DNA of 64,000 bases from Trinickia violacea (lineage in GTDB: Bacteria; Pseudomonadota; Gammaproteobacteria; Burkholderiales; Burkholderiaceae), in NCBI RefSeq assembly GCF_005280735.1, contig NZ_CP040077.1, positions 2,418,001-2,482,000 on the forward strand. The letters run 5' to 3'. The notes under the pieces were generated by a model, which saw nothing but the letters and a program-made list of their open reading frames with translations, did not search any database and was not told the DNA's origin. Numbering within the stretch: position 1 is the first letter of the stretch; each line of letters opens with the position of its first letter. The translations under genes were made by a program, and so were the position numbers. Positions 1 through 8,022 of this stretch are shown here, piece after piece.

Positions 1-773
1 GATTCGACTACCTTGGCAACTTCAAGCAGATGCATGCCGCTTTTGTGCGGCTCGGGATCGGCACCGATGTCATCAACTGGACCGAAGCGATCGACGGCTA
101 CAAGCTCGTGGTTGCGCCGTCTCTCTACCTGCTTGATGACGCCGTAGCCGGCAAACTGCGCCGCTATGTCGAAAGTGGGGGCACCCTCGTGTTGACCGCG
201 CGGACCGGCGTCAAGAACATGAACAATGTCTGCTGGCCTGGCCGTCTTCCGAATCTCGTCGGCGACGTGACCGGAGTGCAGGTCGACGAATACGATCCCG
301 TGGGACGCGACACGCAGCACGTGGTGCTTTACGGCGACCAACAGTTCGACTGCGAACAGTGGTGCGACATTCTGGAGCCGCTGTCCGCCGAGACGATCGG
401 GACCTACGCCAGCGAGTACTTCTCCGGCCGCGCGGCGGTGACGCGCAATCGCTTCGGCAAGGGCGTGTCGTACTACCTGGGCACCGTGCTGGACAATGAC
501 GCCTATCGCGCCTTCTTCCGGCGCGTGGCGGAGGAAACGTCCATCGACTTCGTGCCCGATCTGCCCGAGGGCGTCGAGCTGTCCGTGCGCAGTGGCAACG
601 GCAAGCGGCTGCTTTTCGTGCTGAACCTGACGAAGGAGTCGAAGCGCACGTCACTGCACGTTCGCGGATTGGCAAGCGCGCTCACGGGAGGGCGCTGTGA
701 CGGCGTGATTGAGCTTGCCCCGGGCGGCGTCGAGATTTTCGTCGATGAGGAGGCTCACAGGTTCCAGTTCTGA
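1..773 (+). CDS. Beta-galactosidase (GH42 family), C-terminal part only
   Basis: The frame is open from position 3 and the start lies outside the window, so only about the last 256 residues are seen. The first part, with the text VAPSLYLLDDAVAGKLRRYV followed by a 'glycine, threonine, leucine' strand, matches the flavodoxin-like trimerisation domain of GH42 beta-galactosidases. The last 60 or so residues form the small beta-sandwich C-terminal domain. The catalytic TIM barrel is missing because of the window edge. Family knowledge: these enzymes remove terminal beta-galactose from oligosaccharides and are usually cytoplasmic. The stop is TGA at 771. The gene ends just before an IS91-type insertion, so the downstream neighbourhood has been rearranged. 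Confidence 0.85.
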   Translation, partial: FDYLGNFKQMHAAFVRLGIGTDVINWTEAIDGYKLVVAPSLYLLDDAVAGKLRRYVESGGTLVLTARTGVKNMNNVCWPGRLPNLVGDVTGVQVDEYDPVGRDTQHVVLYGDQQFDCEQWCDILEPLSAETIGTYASEYFSGRAAVTRNRFGKGVSYYLGTVLDNDAYRAFFRRVAEETSIDFVPDLPEGVELSVRSGNGKRLLFVLNLTKESKRTSLHVRGLASALTGGRCDGVIELAPGGVEIFVDEEAHRFQF

Positions 774-1187
774 GTCGCGCCCAATCGCGTGCGCCAGCGC
801 TGAAGATTCGTGGTATCGCTCGTCTGCGCCATATTCAAGGCTTGGGTGACGAACTTGTGGATCGCGAGCTGACCGTTCCGCGTCTCGAGGACCTGGGGAG
901 TCGCGGCGAGGAGGGCTGCGGTGCGCCGGATCCTCATGCTGCCGCGCGCACCCGACCCAATCCCGTCGCATTTTCAGTCGGGGTGGCTATTCTAACCAGG
1001 CGCGGCTTTCTGGCTCTCGTCTGGGGCTTAGCTCGTGGTCTGGGTGGCGGCGATAACCTCGCCTTGAACTAACCCGCTGACGCGGGAGGAGGTGGTCAGC
1101 CAGCGGCGTCGGCTTCGACATCGTTCATGGAATGGCTCCCCTCGAGTGGGACGATGGCAGTGCAGTTTGCTGCCTTGTCCCTTCTGA
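774..1187. other. Gene-poor stretch between galactosidase gene and IS91 recombinase
   Basis: No convincing gene. A minus-strand 60-codon frame (755-937) has a fairly protein-like composition but overlaps the galactosidase stop and resembles no family I know. It may be a remnant. A short GC hairpin (cccgctgacgcggg, 1075-1088) lies near the likely left end of the IS91-type unit. The exact IS left end could not be defined by eye. Confidence 0.4.
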
Positions 1188-1199
1188 GTGGAGTCCGCC

Positions 1200-2081
1200 A
1201 TGACACCCTTACGTCGACGCATGATCGTGGATATGCGCGTGCGCAACCTCGCCGCCAACACGCAGCGCGCCTACCTCCAGCAGGTGAGCGCCTTTGCCCA
1301 GCACTTCGGGTGTTCCCCTGAACTGCTGGGCCCAGAGGAGGTGCGCGACTGGCAAGTGCACCTGATTGAGGTCCTGCGGCGCTCACCCAGCACGCTGGTG
1401 GTGGCCACTGCGGCGCTGCGCTTTCTGTACAACGTCACGCTCAAACGCGACTGGTCAGTCGACGAGATCCCCATGTCGAGGACACCCCGCAAGCTGCCGG
1501 TGATCCTCAGTCAGGAGGAGGTCAACCAGTTCCTCGAAGCGATCCGCAGCGTCAAGCATCGTACCGTGCTGATGGCAGCCTACGCCGCGGGCCTGCGCAT
1601 CTCGGAGGCCACCCGGCTGAAGGTCAGCGATATCGATAGCCAGCGCATGATGTTGCGCGTCGAACAGGGCAAGGGCCACGCCGACCGCTATGTGATGCTC
1701 TCGCCACGGCTGCTGGAGATCCTGCGCAATTACTGGTGCATTGGCCGGCCCCAGTACTGGCTGTTCCCGGGCCGCTTCGCGGATCAACCCGTGGGTGCCG
1801 ACGTGATACGGCAAGCCTGCCAGGACGCGCGCCGCCGCGCCGGTATCAGCAAGCCCATCACGCCGCACTCCTTGCGCCATGCGTTCGCGACGCACCTGCT
1901 CGAATCCGGCACCGACGTGCGCACCATCCAGTTGCTGCTCGGTCATTGCAGCCTTGCCACCACCTCGCGCTATCTGAAGGTCGCAACCAGCACCGTCTGC
2001 GCGACGACCAGTCCGTTCGATCGCCTGCCTCACCGATCTGCCACTCCCATCTGCCCTGAGCCATCGCCCACCAACGACTGA
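1200..2081 (+). CDS. Tyrosine recombinase/integrase of IS91-type element
   Basis: A 293-residue XerD-like site-specific recombinase. It has an N-terminal SAM-like core-binding domain (about 1-85) and a catalytic domain with the expected residues: R133 in GLRISEAT, K158 in QGKGH, H223 and R226 in HSLRHAF, H249 in LLLGHC and the nucleophile Y258 in TSRYLK. The family cuts and rejoins DNA strands through a 3'-phosphotyrosine link. I chose ATG 1200; a GTG four codons upstream (1188) is in frame. The last 35 residues after the tyrosine are low-complexity and look like read-through. It is followed after 5 bp by the transposase, so the two are probably cotranslated. The exact role in transposition of the IS91 partner is not established. 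Confidence 0.88.
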   Translation: MTPLRRRMIVDMRVRNLAANTQRAYLQQVSAFAQHFGCSPELLGPEEVRDWQVHLIEVLRRSPSTLVVATAALRFLYNVTLKRDWSVDEIPMSRTPRKLPVILSQEEVNQFLEAIRSVKHRTVLMAAYAAGLRISEATRLKVSDIDSQRMMLRVEQGKGHADRYVMLSPRLLEILRNYWCIGRPQYWLFPGRFADQPVGADVIRQACQDARRRAGISKPITPHSLRHAFATHLLESGTDVRTIQLLLGHCSLATTSRYLKVATSTVCATTSPFDRLPHRSATPICPEPSPTND

Positions 2082-2086
2082 GCGCG

Positions 2087-3289
2087 ATGATGCGCGCCGC
2101 GCTGGAACTGGCGGACGTTCTGCGTCGACACGGCCCAACCTATCGGGAAGTGCATGCCGACTCGCTCAGCCGCGAACAGCGTCGCGTCATGAGCGCGATC
2201 GAGCAATGTCGTACCGCGGCGCTGGGTGGCCACGTCGAGCAGTGCGACACCTGTGGACATCAGCGCATCGCCTATAACTCCTGTGGTAACCGGCACTGTC
2301 CGAAGTGCCAGTCGCTCGCCCGCGCGCAATGGCTCGAGGACCGCCAAGCCGACCTGCTGCCCGTGCCGTACTTCCACGTGGTCTTCACCATCCCCGAGCA
2401 GATCGCGTCGATCGCCTTCCAGAACAAGCGGGTGGTCTACGACATCCTGTTCCAGGCCACGGCCGAAACGCTGCACACGATCGCGGCCGACCCACGCCAT
2501 CTCGGTGCAACGATCGGTTTCATCGCGATCCTGCACACGTGGGGGCAGAATCTTGTGCATCATCCCCATCTGCACTGCGTCGTCCCGGGCGGTGGCCTCG
2601 CTGCCGACGGCAGCCGCTGGGTGGCCTGCAAACCTGGTTTCTTCCTGCCCGTGCGGGTGCTTTCGCGTCTGTTCCGGCGACTGTTCCTCGAGCGATTGCA
2701 GCATGCCTTCGACGTGGGCGAACTGCGGTTCTTCTCCTCGCTCGTGCACCTGGCGGAACGACGCGAGTTTGCTCGCTATCTTGCCGGTCCGCGGCACGCC
2801 GAATGGGTTGTCTACGCTAAGGAGCCGTTTGGCGGCCCGCAGCAGGTCCTCGACTATCTCGGCCGCTACACACACCGCGTCGCGATCTCCAACAACCGCC
2901 TCGTCGGCCAGACCGACGGGCGCGTCACGTTCCGCTGGAAGGACTATCGTCATCCGGGCAGGCCGCGCGTGATGCATCTGGACGCCCACGAATTCATCCG
3001 GCACTTCCTGCTGCATGTGTTGCCGCGCGGGCTACAACGCATCCGTCACTACGGCTTGCTCAGCAATCGCCTGCGTGAGTCTCGGCTGACCGTATGCCGT
3101 GATCTGCTCAACGTCGAGCCAACCAGCGAAGCCTGCGACGCGCCCGAACTTGACTATCGCGACCGCTACGCGGAACTCACAGGCCGCTCGCTCTACGTCT
3201 GTCCAGTGTGTTCGCGCGGGCGCATGCTGTGCATCGACCACTTGTTGCCCTATGCGGCGCCGCGCGCGCCACCGGCGAGTCCCCGATGA
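2087..3289 (+). CDS. IS91-family transposase (HUH, Y2 type)
   Basis: A 400-residue rolling-circle transposase. The N-terminal zinc-binding region has C53, C56, C66, C71 and C74. The HUH metal motif is H161-x-H163 in HPHLHCVVPGGG. Two tyrosines spaced by four (Y257 and Y261, in DYLGRYTHR) form the Y2 catalytic pair. A second CxxC (VCPVC) lies near the C-terminus. All key residues are intact, so the protein should be active. Family knowledge: the enzyme nicks at oriIS, makes single-strand copies and inserts next to a tetranucleotide such as GAAC or CAAG. It starts 5 bp after the recombinase gene. Confidence 0.92.
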   Translation: MMRAALELADVLRRHGPTYREVHADSLSREQRRVMSAIEQCRTAALGGHVEQCDTCGHQRIAYNSCGNRHCPKCQSLARAQWLEDRQADLLPVPYFHVVFTIPEQIASIAFQNKRVVYDILFQATAETLHTIAADPRHLGATIGFIAILHTWGQNLVHHPHLHCVVPGGGLAADGSRWVACKPGFFLPVRVLSRLFRRLFLERLQHAFDVGELRFFSSLVHLAERREFARYLAGPRHAEWVVYAKEPFGGPQQVLDYLGRYTHRVAISNNRLVGQTDGRVTFRWKDYRHPGRPRVMHLDAHEFIRHFLLHVLPRGLQRIRHYGLLSNRLRESRLTVCRDLLNVEPTSEACDAPELDYRDRYAELTGRSLYVCPVCSRGRMLCIDHLLPYAAPRAPPASPR

Positions 3290-3551
3290 ATCCCGATCCG
3301 CTCGCTCGCAACACCGACCCCTCCGCCTCCCGCCGGCGCCCTGGGATACGCTCGGCCAGATGTCGCGCACCCTCGCCTGAGACACTCCGCGTCGTCTCGT
3401 CATCCCTTGCGTTGTGCAGGTATTCCTTTCCCAAAGCGGGCCGCGAGCTGTTCGTCCCGGGCGCTGCGAATACGGTCGTCGTGAACACCACATGCGTGCT
3501 TCGATTCAACGCACATAGCCCAACCGTCTGTGGAGCGGTTTAGCTCAAAGA

Positions 3552-3627
3552 ATTGTTAGCCAAGCACAGACGGCCCGCACGTCGTGCCAATGCGGGCCAG
3601 TTGCGCCGTCTGTGCTTCGCTAACAAT
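3552..3627. repeat. Nested palindrome downstream of IS91 transposase
   Basis: A 23-nt arm at 3552-3574 pairs with 3605-3627 (22 of 23 positions). Inside it, an 8-nt arm at 3572-3579 pairs exactly with 3591-3598 around an 11-nt loop. The whole can fold into one long cruciform or hairpin on either strand. It lies in the 609-bp gene-free stretch 3290-3898 and may be the terminus (oriIS-like) of the IS91 unit, a REP/MITE-type element, or a terminator without a T run. The remaining bases of that stretch showed nothing else recognisable. Confidence 0.7.
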
Positions 3628-3898
3628 CCTCTGCCTTATCGCGGGAATCCCCCCGTGTTTCGCGAAGGACGGGCAAGGGGCTGAGACGAGGCATGCATGC
3701 CGCTCCGGGTCTCACAGCGTTGCGCGTCTGCCGCAGCCGACGTCGAGCGCCCACGTGTAGCCCGACCGCGCGCGCAGATAGAATCCGGCACGGCAAGTTC
3801 ACTGCATGGTGCTCGGCGAGCAGGTGAGGGGTGTACGCGCGGAGGATAGCCTATCTTTGCTGAGGACTCGGCTTGATCGCGTAGCGCGTAGCGGCGCA

Positions 3899-5317
3899 CT
3901 AAGCGGTCAAGCCCGCTTCCTCGACCCGGCCACGCCCCGCTGCCTTTGCAAGATAGAGTGCGTGATCGGCAGCCTTGGTTAGATCCATCATCTCAGCGCC
4001 TATTTCGACAACCCGGGTGGCGACGCCGACACTGATCGTGACGTGGGGCATATGAGGTGAACCGGCATTGGGAATCGCCAGTGCGGCGACGGCGTCGCAC
4101 ATTCGCTTGCCGACGTGAGCGGCCGACGCCGCATCGGTTTCCGGCAACAGAACCACGAACTCTTCGCCACCGTAGCGCGCCACCAGATCGCTTGTGCCCC
4201 GCACTGTCCGTGCGAGGCATTCGGCAACGAGCAGAAGGCACCGGTCGCCTTCGACATGGCCGTAGTGATCGTTGAAATGTTTGAAGAAATCGATGTCGAT
4301 CATCAGCAATGACAGCGTCGATCCGTCGTGGAGGGTGCGCTGCCAGTGCGTTGTCAGCGCGGCGTCGAAGGCGCGTCGATTGGCGACACCCGTCAGCGGA
4401 TCTGTCGTGGCGAGCCGCTTCAACTCGTCAAGTGCTGCCGCAAGCCGCGAATGAAGAAAAGTATTTTCGACCAGCAGCAACAGAAGCACGAAGCTGGCTG
4501 CGCACATGCCGTAGATTCGACCGACATAGAACCCGAGGTCATAGCGCCCCCCGTTGAACACGACACTCAACGCGACATCGCAAATCCAGGCGCACTGCAC
4601 CACCATAAGCCACAGGTCGATCGGCGAACGCCGTCGTTGCCGGTACAGCACCGCAAGGGCGAGGAGACAGATTCCCCAAGTCGATCCCGCCACCCATCGC
4701 ATCGTCGGCGTGTAGTGGTTGTTTCGCATGATTTCAGGCAGCAGGTGCTCTCCTGCTGTTGCGAGGGCAGCCATCCCTGCTGCGAGGCAAAGCATGGCGC
4801 CGACGACGAACATCAGCTTGCCTGCTCCGACGATGTTTCCCTTTATTCTGGCCTGTCTCCTGTCGTTGAGCAGTGCATAGGCAATGACGAAGAACGGAAA
4901 CCCGGCGTGCCAGAAGATATATATCCAGGCCGTGCTTTGCGGTCCCGCATTCAAGAGTCCTGTTGGCGAGAACAACCCCGGGAAGCTCAACATATGGAGC
5001 AGGGCGATCGCCGATGTGTACAAATAGCCGCTTGCCAATGCGCCGAGTGCCCGGGAGCGGGCGATCACGCATTGGCCGAACAGAAGGACCGAGGTGATCA
5101 GATCGTTAAGAATGAGCGCCGATTCATATACGGGGATAAACGCGGGCACCTGAGGCAGCGGTACCTTGGCGAACGGCGCGGCAATGAGAACGACGAGCAA
5201 CGACAGCAGTGCAACGGCTGCGGGAAGCAGGCGCGAGCGCCTATTTACAGAATGCGGGTGCGGCGATCCAGCGTGCTCATCGACGAGTTCAGAAATCAAA
5301 CTGTGTTCCGCCGTCAT
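3899..5317 (-). CDS. Membrane diguanylate cyclase (MASE4-GGDEF)
   Basis: A 472-residue inner-membrane protein. Residues about 30-290 contain some seven or eight hydrophobic segments in the arrangement of the MASE4 sensory domain. Residues 304-470 are a GGDEF domain beginning DPLTGVANRRAFD with the active-site GGEEF at 383-387, so it should condense two GTP to cyclic di-GMP. The usual feedback I-site RxxD is not formed: an R-G-T-S-D stretch lies at 373-377 with one residue too many. No good ribosome site precedes the ATG at 5317. It lies alone between two insertion sequences, so it may be part of the transferred patch. The ligand of MASE4 is unknown. Confidence 0.88.
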   Translation of the reverse strand: MTAEHSLISELVDEHAGSPHPHSVNRRSRLLPAAVALLSLLVVLIAAPFAKVPLPQVPAFIPVYESALILNDLITSVLLFGQCVIARSRALGALASGYLYTSAIALLHMLSFPGLFSPTGLLNAGPQSTAWIYIFWHAGFPFFVIAYALLNDRRQARIKGNIVGAGKLMFVVGAMLCLAAGMAALATAGEHLLPEIMRNNHYTPTMRWVAGSTWGICLLALAVLYRQRRRSPIDLWLMVVQCAWICDVALSVVFNGGRYDLGFYVGRIYGMCAASFVLLLLLVENTFLHSRLAAALDELKRLATTDPLTGVANRRAFDAALTTHWQRTLHDGSTLSLLMIDIDFFKHFNDHYGHVEGDRCLLLVAECLARTVRGTSDLVARYGGEEFVVLLPETDAASAAHVGKRMCDAVAALAIPNAGSPHMPHVTISVGVATRVVEIGAEMMDLTKAADHALYLAKAAGRGRVEEAGLTA

Positions 5318-5499
5318 TGTTAAACAGGTTCGGTCGCGTCATGAGCGGATCAACCGCACGGTCATTGGCTTGCAGCGTCAGGTCTTCGCTTGAATCGTGC
5401 AAGACGCTGACTATGAGAGATTTAAATAGCCGGCGCAAGGGTCGAGCCGTAGGGTTTTGATGAAAATTCTGTGAGGAAATCCCGAACACTAATTTTAAC

Positions 5500-5711
5500 G
5501 TGGACGTATTGCACGGTGAATGCCTTGGTCACGCGCCACGGCTCGCGCCAGGTGAAATCTGGCGTCGGCTAATGCCCAGCCGTTCCGCCGCGCGCCACGG
5601 CTTGAGCGTGCCGTCGGCCACGTTCTGAATGACTTTGAATCGGTCCAGCTCGCGCATCGTCATCGTTATCCGTTCTGTCGCAGCCATCAAAGCCTCCGGC
5701 GCCGGGAACAC
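5500..5711 (-). pseudogene. Remnant of ISNCY-type transposase with internal deletion
   Basis: From 5711 down to about 5565 the minus strand encodes TMTMRELDRFKVIQ...AAERLGIS, closely like the N-terminus of the intact transposase beside it. After a frame change at about 5560 it encodes TWREPWRVTKAFTVQY, matching TWRETRRVTKSLTVQY of the intact protein about 270 residues further on. The catalytic middle is gone, so the gene is dead. Two 20-bp end-type repeats (5741-5784) lie immediately upstream of its start, as expected for the 5' end of the original element. Confidence 0.75.
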
Positions 5712-5740
5712 GGCGGTCGGATAGCTTACGCGGCACGAAA

Positions 5741-5784
5741 GCGGACATTTGAACTTAGCCAGAAGCGGACATTACAACTTAGCC
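5741..5784. repeat. Two direct 20-bp IS-end repeats (5' end of remnant IS)
   Basis: Units gcggacatttgaacttagcc (5741-5760) and gcggacattacaacttagcc (5765-5784) are spaced 24 bp start to start. The same 24-bp spacing of related units is seen at 7425-7468 upstream of the intact transposase. They are probably transposase-binding sites at the 5' terminus of the remnant element. Confidence 0.65.
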
Positions 5785-5804
5785 GTTACACACAATGTCA
5801 ACGC

Positions 5805-5846
5805 CAGATTCAAATGTCCGCCTTCCAGCTAAGTTCAAATGTCCGG
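5805..5846. repeat. Inverted copies of the IS-end repeat (3' end of intact IS)
   Basis: The unit at 5827-5846 (agctaagttcaaatgtccgg) is the reverse complement of the 5741-5760 unit at 18 of 20 positions, and a partial unit lies at 5805-5821. The inverted orientation relative to 5741-5784 and the position just downstream of the intact transposase stop suggest the 3' end of the intact IS. Confidence 0.6.
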
Positions 5847-5885
5847 CTTGTTGGGGTTCAGGGTTTGTTTCTCTTAGTTTTCAGC

Positions 5886-7370
5886 TCACGCAGTGTCGAA
5901 GGATGGAGTCTGAACGGGCAGGGCGCTCACGTCTGCTGCGATCGCTCTAGCAGACCGACGGCCAGGTTTGCGAGGTTGCGACTGCGCCTGTCTGCGTTGT
6001 GACAGCTCCACGACCACGTGCTCGACGTCAGCCTGCGTGAACTCGCGCTGCTTCTTCGTGCCAGCGCCGCGTTCCTTTGCTCGAACCGGCTGGCCCTGAT
6101 TCGTGCGGGAAGGCGAACCGGAGATGCGCCGATCGTCGCGCTGGGCCTGAATGGCCTGCGCGACCTGCAGGACGTGACTCAGGCGCTTGTGCTCAACGAC
6201 CGCGCCCTGATCGATCTCGGCCAACCGGTCATACTGCCGACAGGCCAATACTTGGCCATCAGCCCGGATCTCGATGCGTCCGTCCGGGTACTCCCACACG
6301 TCGATATACCGATGGATCAGCTTGCGGTTCGCGAGCGTGTCGTCCAGCAGATACATCACGCGGTCGTACTGCACCGTGAGTGACTTCGTGACACGGCGGG
6401 TCTCGCGCCACGTCATCAGCAGATCCAGATTCTCGTCAGTACGCAGTGGCCGGTGCGCATCGAACGCGCTCTTGGGCAGCTTCGCAAAGCGCGCGTTGTA
6501 GGCCGCCATGAAAGAGGGCGCGTAAGCATTAGCGTCTTCCACCGTGCTGATGCCGCGCAGCCGCAATTCCTTCACGAGCCGGTCCTGCAGCGTCAGATGC
6601 GCACGCTCGACACGCCCCTTGGCCGAGCTGCTGTTTGCGCAGAACGCGTCGATGTTCAGTTCGTACATCGCCCGGCCGAAGTGCGTCATGCTGCTGCCGG
6701 TTTCGTGGGCCTTCGTGCTACGAAATACGCTGGCCTTGTCGCTGTAGAACGCTCCCGGCTTGCCGTAACGCTCGAGGTACGCGCGCGTCGCCTCAAAGTA
6801 GCTGAAGGTCGATTCGCTCGCCGTGAAGTGCAGCGCCATCAGACGGCTCGTGGCATCGTCGACATACACCAGCAGCGTGCACGCCGGCGCCCGCTCTTCG
6901 AACCACGCATGCTCGCTGCCGTCGATCTGCACCAGCTCGCCCAAACACGCGCGGCGTGCCCGCGGCTGGTAGACCTTGGGCGGGCGCTGCGCGCGCGGCA
7001 CCCAGAGGCCCGCGTCCGTCATCAGGTGCCGCACCGTTTCCTTGGACAGCGTCAGACCATGGCATTCGCGCAGCTTCTCGCAGGCCAGCGTCGGTCCGAA
7101 ATCCGCGTAGCGCTCGCGAATGATTGCTAGTGCACGCAGCGCCAATCCTTCATCCAGCCTGCGGTTGCCCGGACGAGCGCGCCTGCGCGAAGCCAGGCTG
7201 GCTGGACCTGACTCACGATAGCGCTGCACCAGCCGTTCGACTTGCCGCACCGTCAAACCTAGCCGCTCAGCTGCCCGACCAGGCTTCAGGCCGGTTTCGA
7301 CAATCGCCTGGACGACTTTGAGTCGGTCGAGTTCGCGCATGGTCAGTGTCACGAGTGCGGCTGGCTTCAT
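5886..7370 (-). CDS. ISNCY-family transposase (DDE integrase core)
   Basis: A transposase of about 494 residues when started at MKPAALVTLTMRELDRL (ATG ending at 7370); a longer frame from 7421 adds 17 residues that the remnant copy does not share. An N-terminal helix-turn-helix (LKPGRAAERLGLTVRQVERL) is followed by a second winged-helix part and an rve-type catalytic domain. The acid residues are visible in VQIDGSEH, YSDKASVF and KGRVERAH, giving D-D-E. The C-terminal 80 residues are basic and Q/R-rich. The frame is complete, so the element may be active. Family knowledge: cut-and-paste or copy-out transposition through DDE chemistry. ISNCY placement is by overall resemblance. Confidence 0.85.
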   Translation of the reverse strand: MKPAALVTLTMRELDRLKVVQAIVETGLKPGRAAERLGLTVRQVERLVQRYRESGPASLASRRRARPGNRRLDEGLALRALAIIRERYADFGPTLACEKLRECHGLTLSKETVRHLMTDAGLWVPRAQRPPKVYQPRARRACLGELVQIDGSEHAWFEERAPACTLLVYVDDATSRLMALHFTASESTFSYFEATRAYLERYGKPGAFYSDKASVFRSTKAHETGSSMTHFGRAMYELNIDAFCANSSSAKGRVERAHLTLQDRLVKELRLRGISTVEDANAYAPSFMAAYNARFAKLPKSAFDAHRPLRTDENLDLLMTWRETRRVTKSLTVQYDRVMYLLDDTLANRKLIHRYIDVWEYPDGRIEIRADGQVLACRQYDRLAEIDQGAVVEHKRLSHVLQVAQAIQAQRDDRRISGSPSRTNQGQPVRAKERGAGTKKQREFTQADVEHVVVELSQRRQAQSQPRKPGRRSARAIAADVSALPVQTPSFDTA

Positions 7371-7424
7371 GAGCGGCTCCTGCAATCGCGCAGAGAACCG
7401 CAAGCTTGCCAGCCATCGCAAAAC

Positions 7425-7468
7425 ACGACATTTGTATCTTGCTAGAACACGACATTCTCATATTGCTG
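7425..7468. repeat. IS-end repeats upstream of intact transposase
   Basis: Two related units, acgacatttgtatcttgcta (7425-7444) and acgacattctcatattgctg (7449-7468), are spaced 24 bp, the same spacing as the pair at 5741-5784. They likely mark the 5' end of the intact IS. The sequence differs from the other pair at several positions, so the two elements are relatives, not copies. Confidence 0.55.
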
Positions 7469-7547
7469 TCACAGAAGAAATGTCGATAATTTATCTTATG
7501 TAAAATTAAGTAACTAACGTGGCCGGCAACTCTGACCGCGTCAGTCA

Positions 7548-7721
7548 GTGAATGCCATCGCGCCGCGTCTTGGTGCCTCGTCCGACTTTCTCCCCCTGAC
7601 CGACGGTCTTTCGGTTCACCAAATCGCGGAAGCCCTGCGCTGCTGCAAACGCAGTGTGCGCAACTGGATGGCTGGTCGCTCGCCGATGCGTGCGTTTAGA
7701 AGTCGAGTTGACAGGGTTTAA
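7548..7721 (+). CDS. Orphan 57-aa helix-turn-helix fragment
   Basis: A GTG-started frame encodes a short protein with the HTH-like stretch LSVHQIAEALRCCKRSVRNW. No family can be assigned. It reads like the N-terminal DNA-binding part of a regulator or phage-type protein whose remainder has been lost. Its last 26 bases overlap, on the opposite strand, the 3' end of the antitoxin gene (7696), which suggests that arrival of the toxin-antitoxin cassette truncated an older gene. It is too short to rely on, and the start is uncertain. Confidence 0.35.
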   Translation: MNAIAPRLGASSDFLPLTDGLSVHQIAEALRCCKRSVRNWMAGRSPMRAFRSRVDRV

Positions 7722-8022
7722 TACCTAGTGCGACCGCGATCTTTTCGCGCGACGATTTGCGCAAACGCTCGCTCGCTTCTTGTTGCGCATATGCGGATTG
7801 CGTAATGCCGAGTCGGTTAGCGAGTTCCGCCTGCGTGAGACCAAGATGCTCGCGCCAGGCGCGAACCGGCGTCGCACCATCGACGGTGCGGCACACGACC
7901 GCATGCGGGATCATGCCCCGTTCTGCACCGTGTTCTGCGACGTAATCGGCATAGGGGATCACGACGAAGGCCGGATTCCCATCCGGTCCGTTGATGATTT
8001 GAATGTTAGTAGGTGCGTTCAT
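7696..8022 (-). CDS. Antitoxin of RelE/HigB-type pair (XRE HTH)
   Basis: A 108-residue protein. Residues 1-45 contain the strand-rich text FVVIPYADYV, as in the N-terminal part of many antitoxins paired with RelE-like toxins. Residues about 55-105 form a Cro/XRE helix-turn-helix (LGLTQAELANRLGITQSAYA). It should bind and neutralise the upstream-encoded toxin and repress their shared promoter. Its start overlaps the toxin 3' end by 17 bp, so translation is coupled. Order toxin then antitoxin is that of HigBA. The only promoter seen for it is at 8267-8294. Confidence 0.85.
   Translation of the reverse strand: MNAPTNIQIINGPDGNPAFVVIPYADYVAEHGAERGMIPHAVVCRTVDGATPVRAWREHLGLTQAELANRLGITQSAYAQQEASERLRKSSREKIAVALGIKPCQLDF

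Larger units (their letters stand above)
1188..3289 (+). mobile_element. IS91-family element core (recombinase + HUH transposase)
   Basis: A tyrosine recombinase gene and an IS91-type Y2 transposase gene lie in tandem 5 bp apart, the usual two-gene arrangement of several Burkholderia and Pseudomonas IS91 relatives. These elements move by rolling-circle replication, do not carry long terminal inverted repeats and make no target duplication, so the ends cannot be placed from one copy. The coordinates given cover the genes only. The left end probably lies in 1030-1187 and the right end in 3290-3630, where a large palindrome sits. Confidence 0.75.
5805..7470 (-). mobile_element. Intact ISNCY/IS1202-like insertion sequence
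   Basis: A single transposase gene flanked by repeated 20-bp blocks: inverted units at 5805-5846 downstream and two units at 7425-7444 and 7449-7468 upstream. The limits are estimates from these repeats. No target-site duplication could be identified by eye, partly because the left side abuts the remnant of a related element. The T-rich, lower-GC bases just right of 7470 differ from the surrounding DNA. Confidence 0.6.

Noticed and set aside
755..937. 60-aa minus-strand frame overlapping the galactosidase stop
   Set aside because: Protein-like composition but no family recognised, no ribosome site and overlap with a real gene. Mentioned only in the region note.
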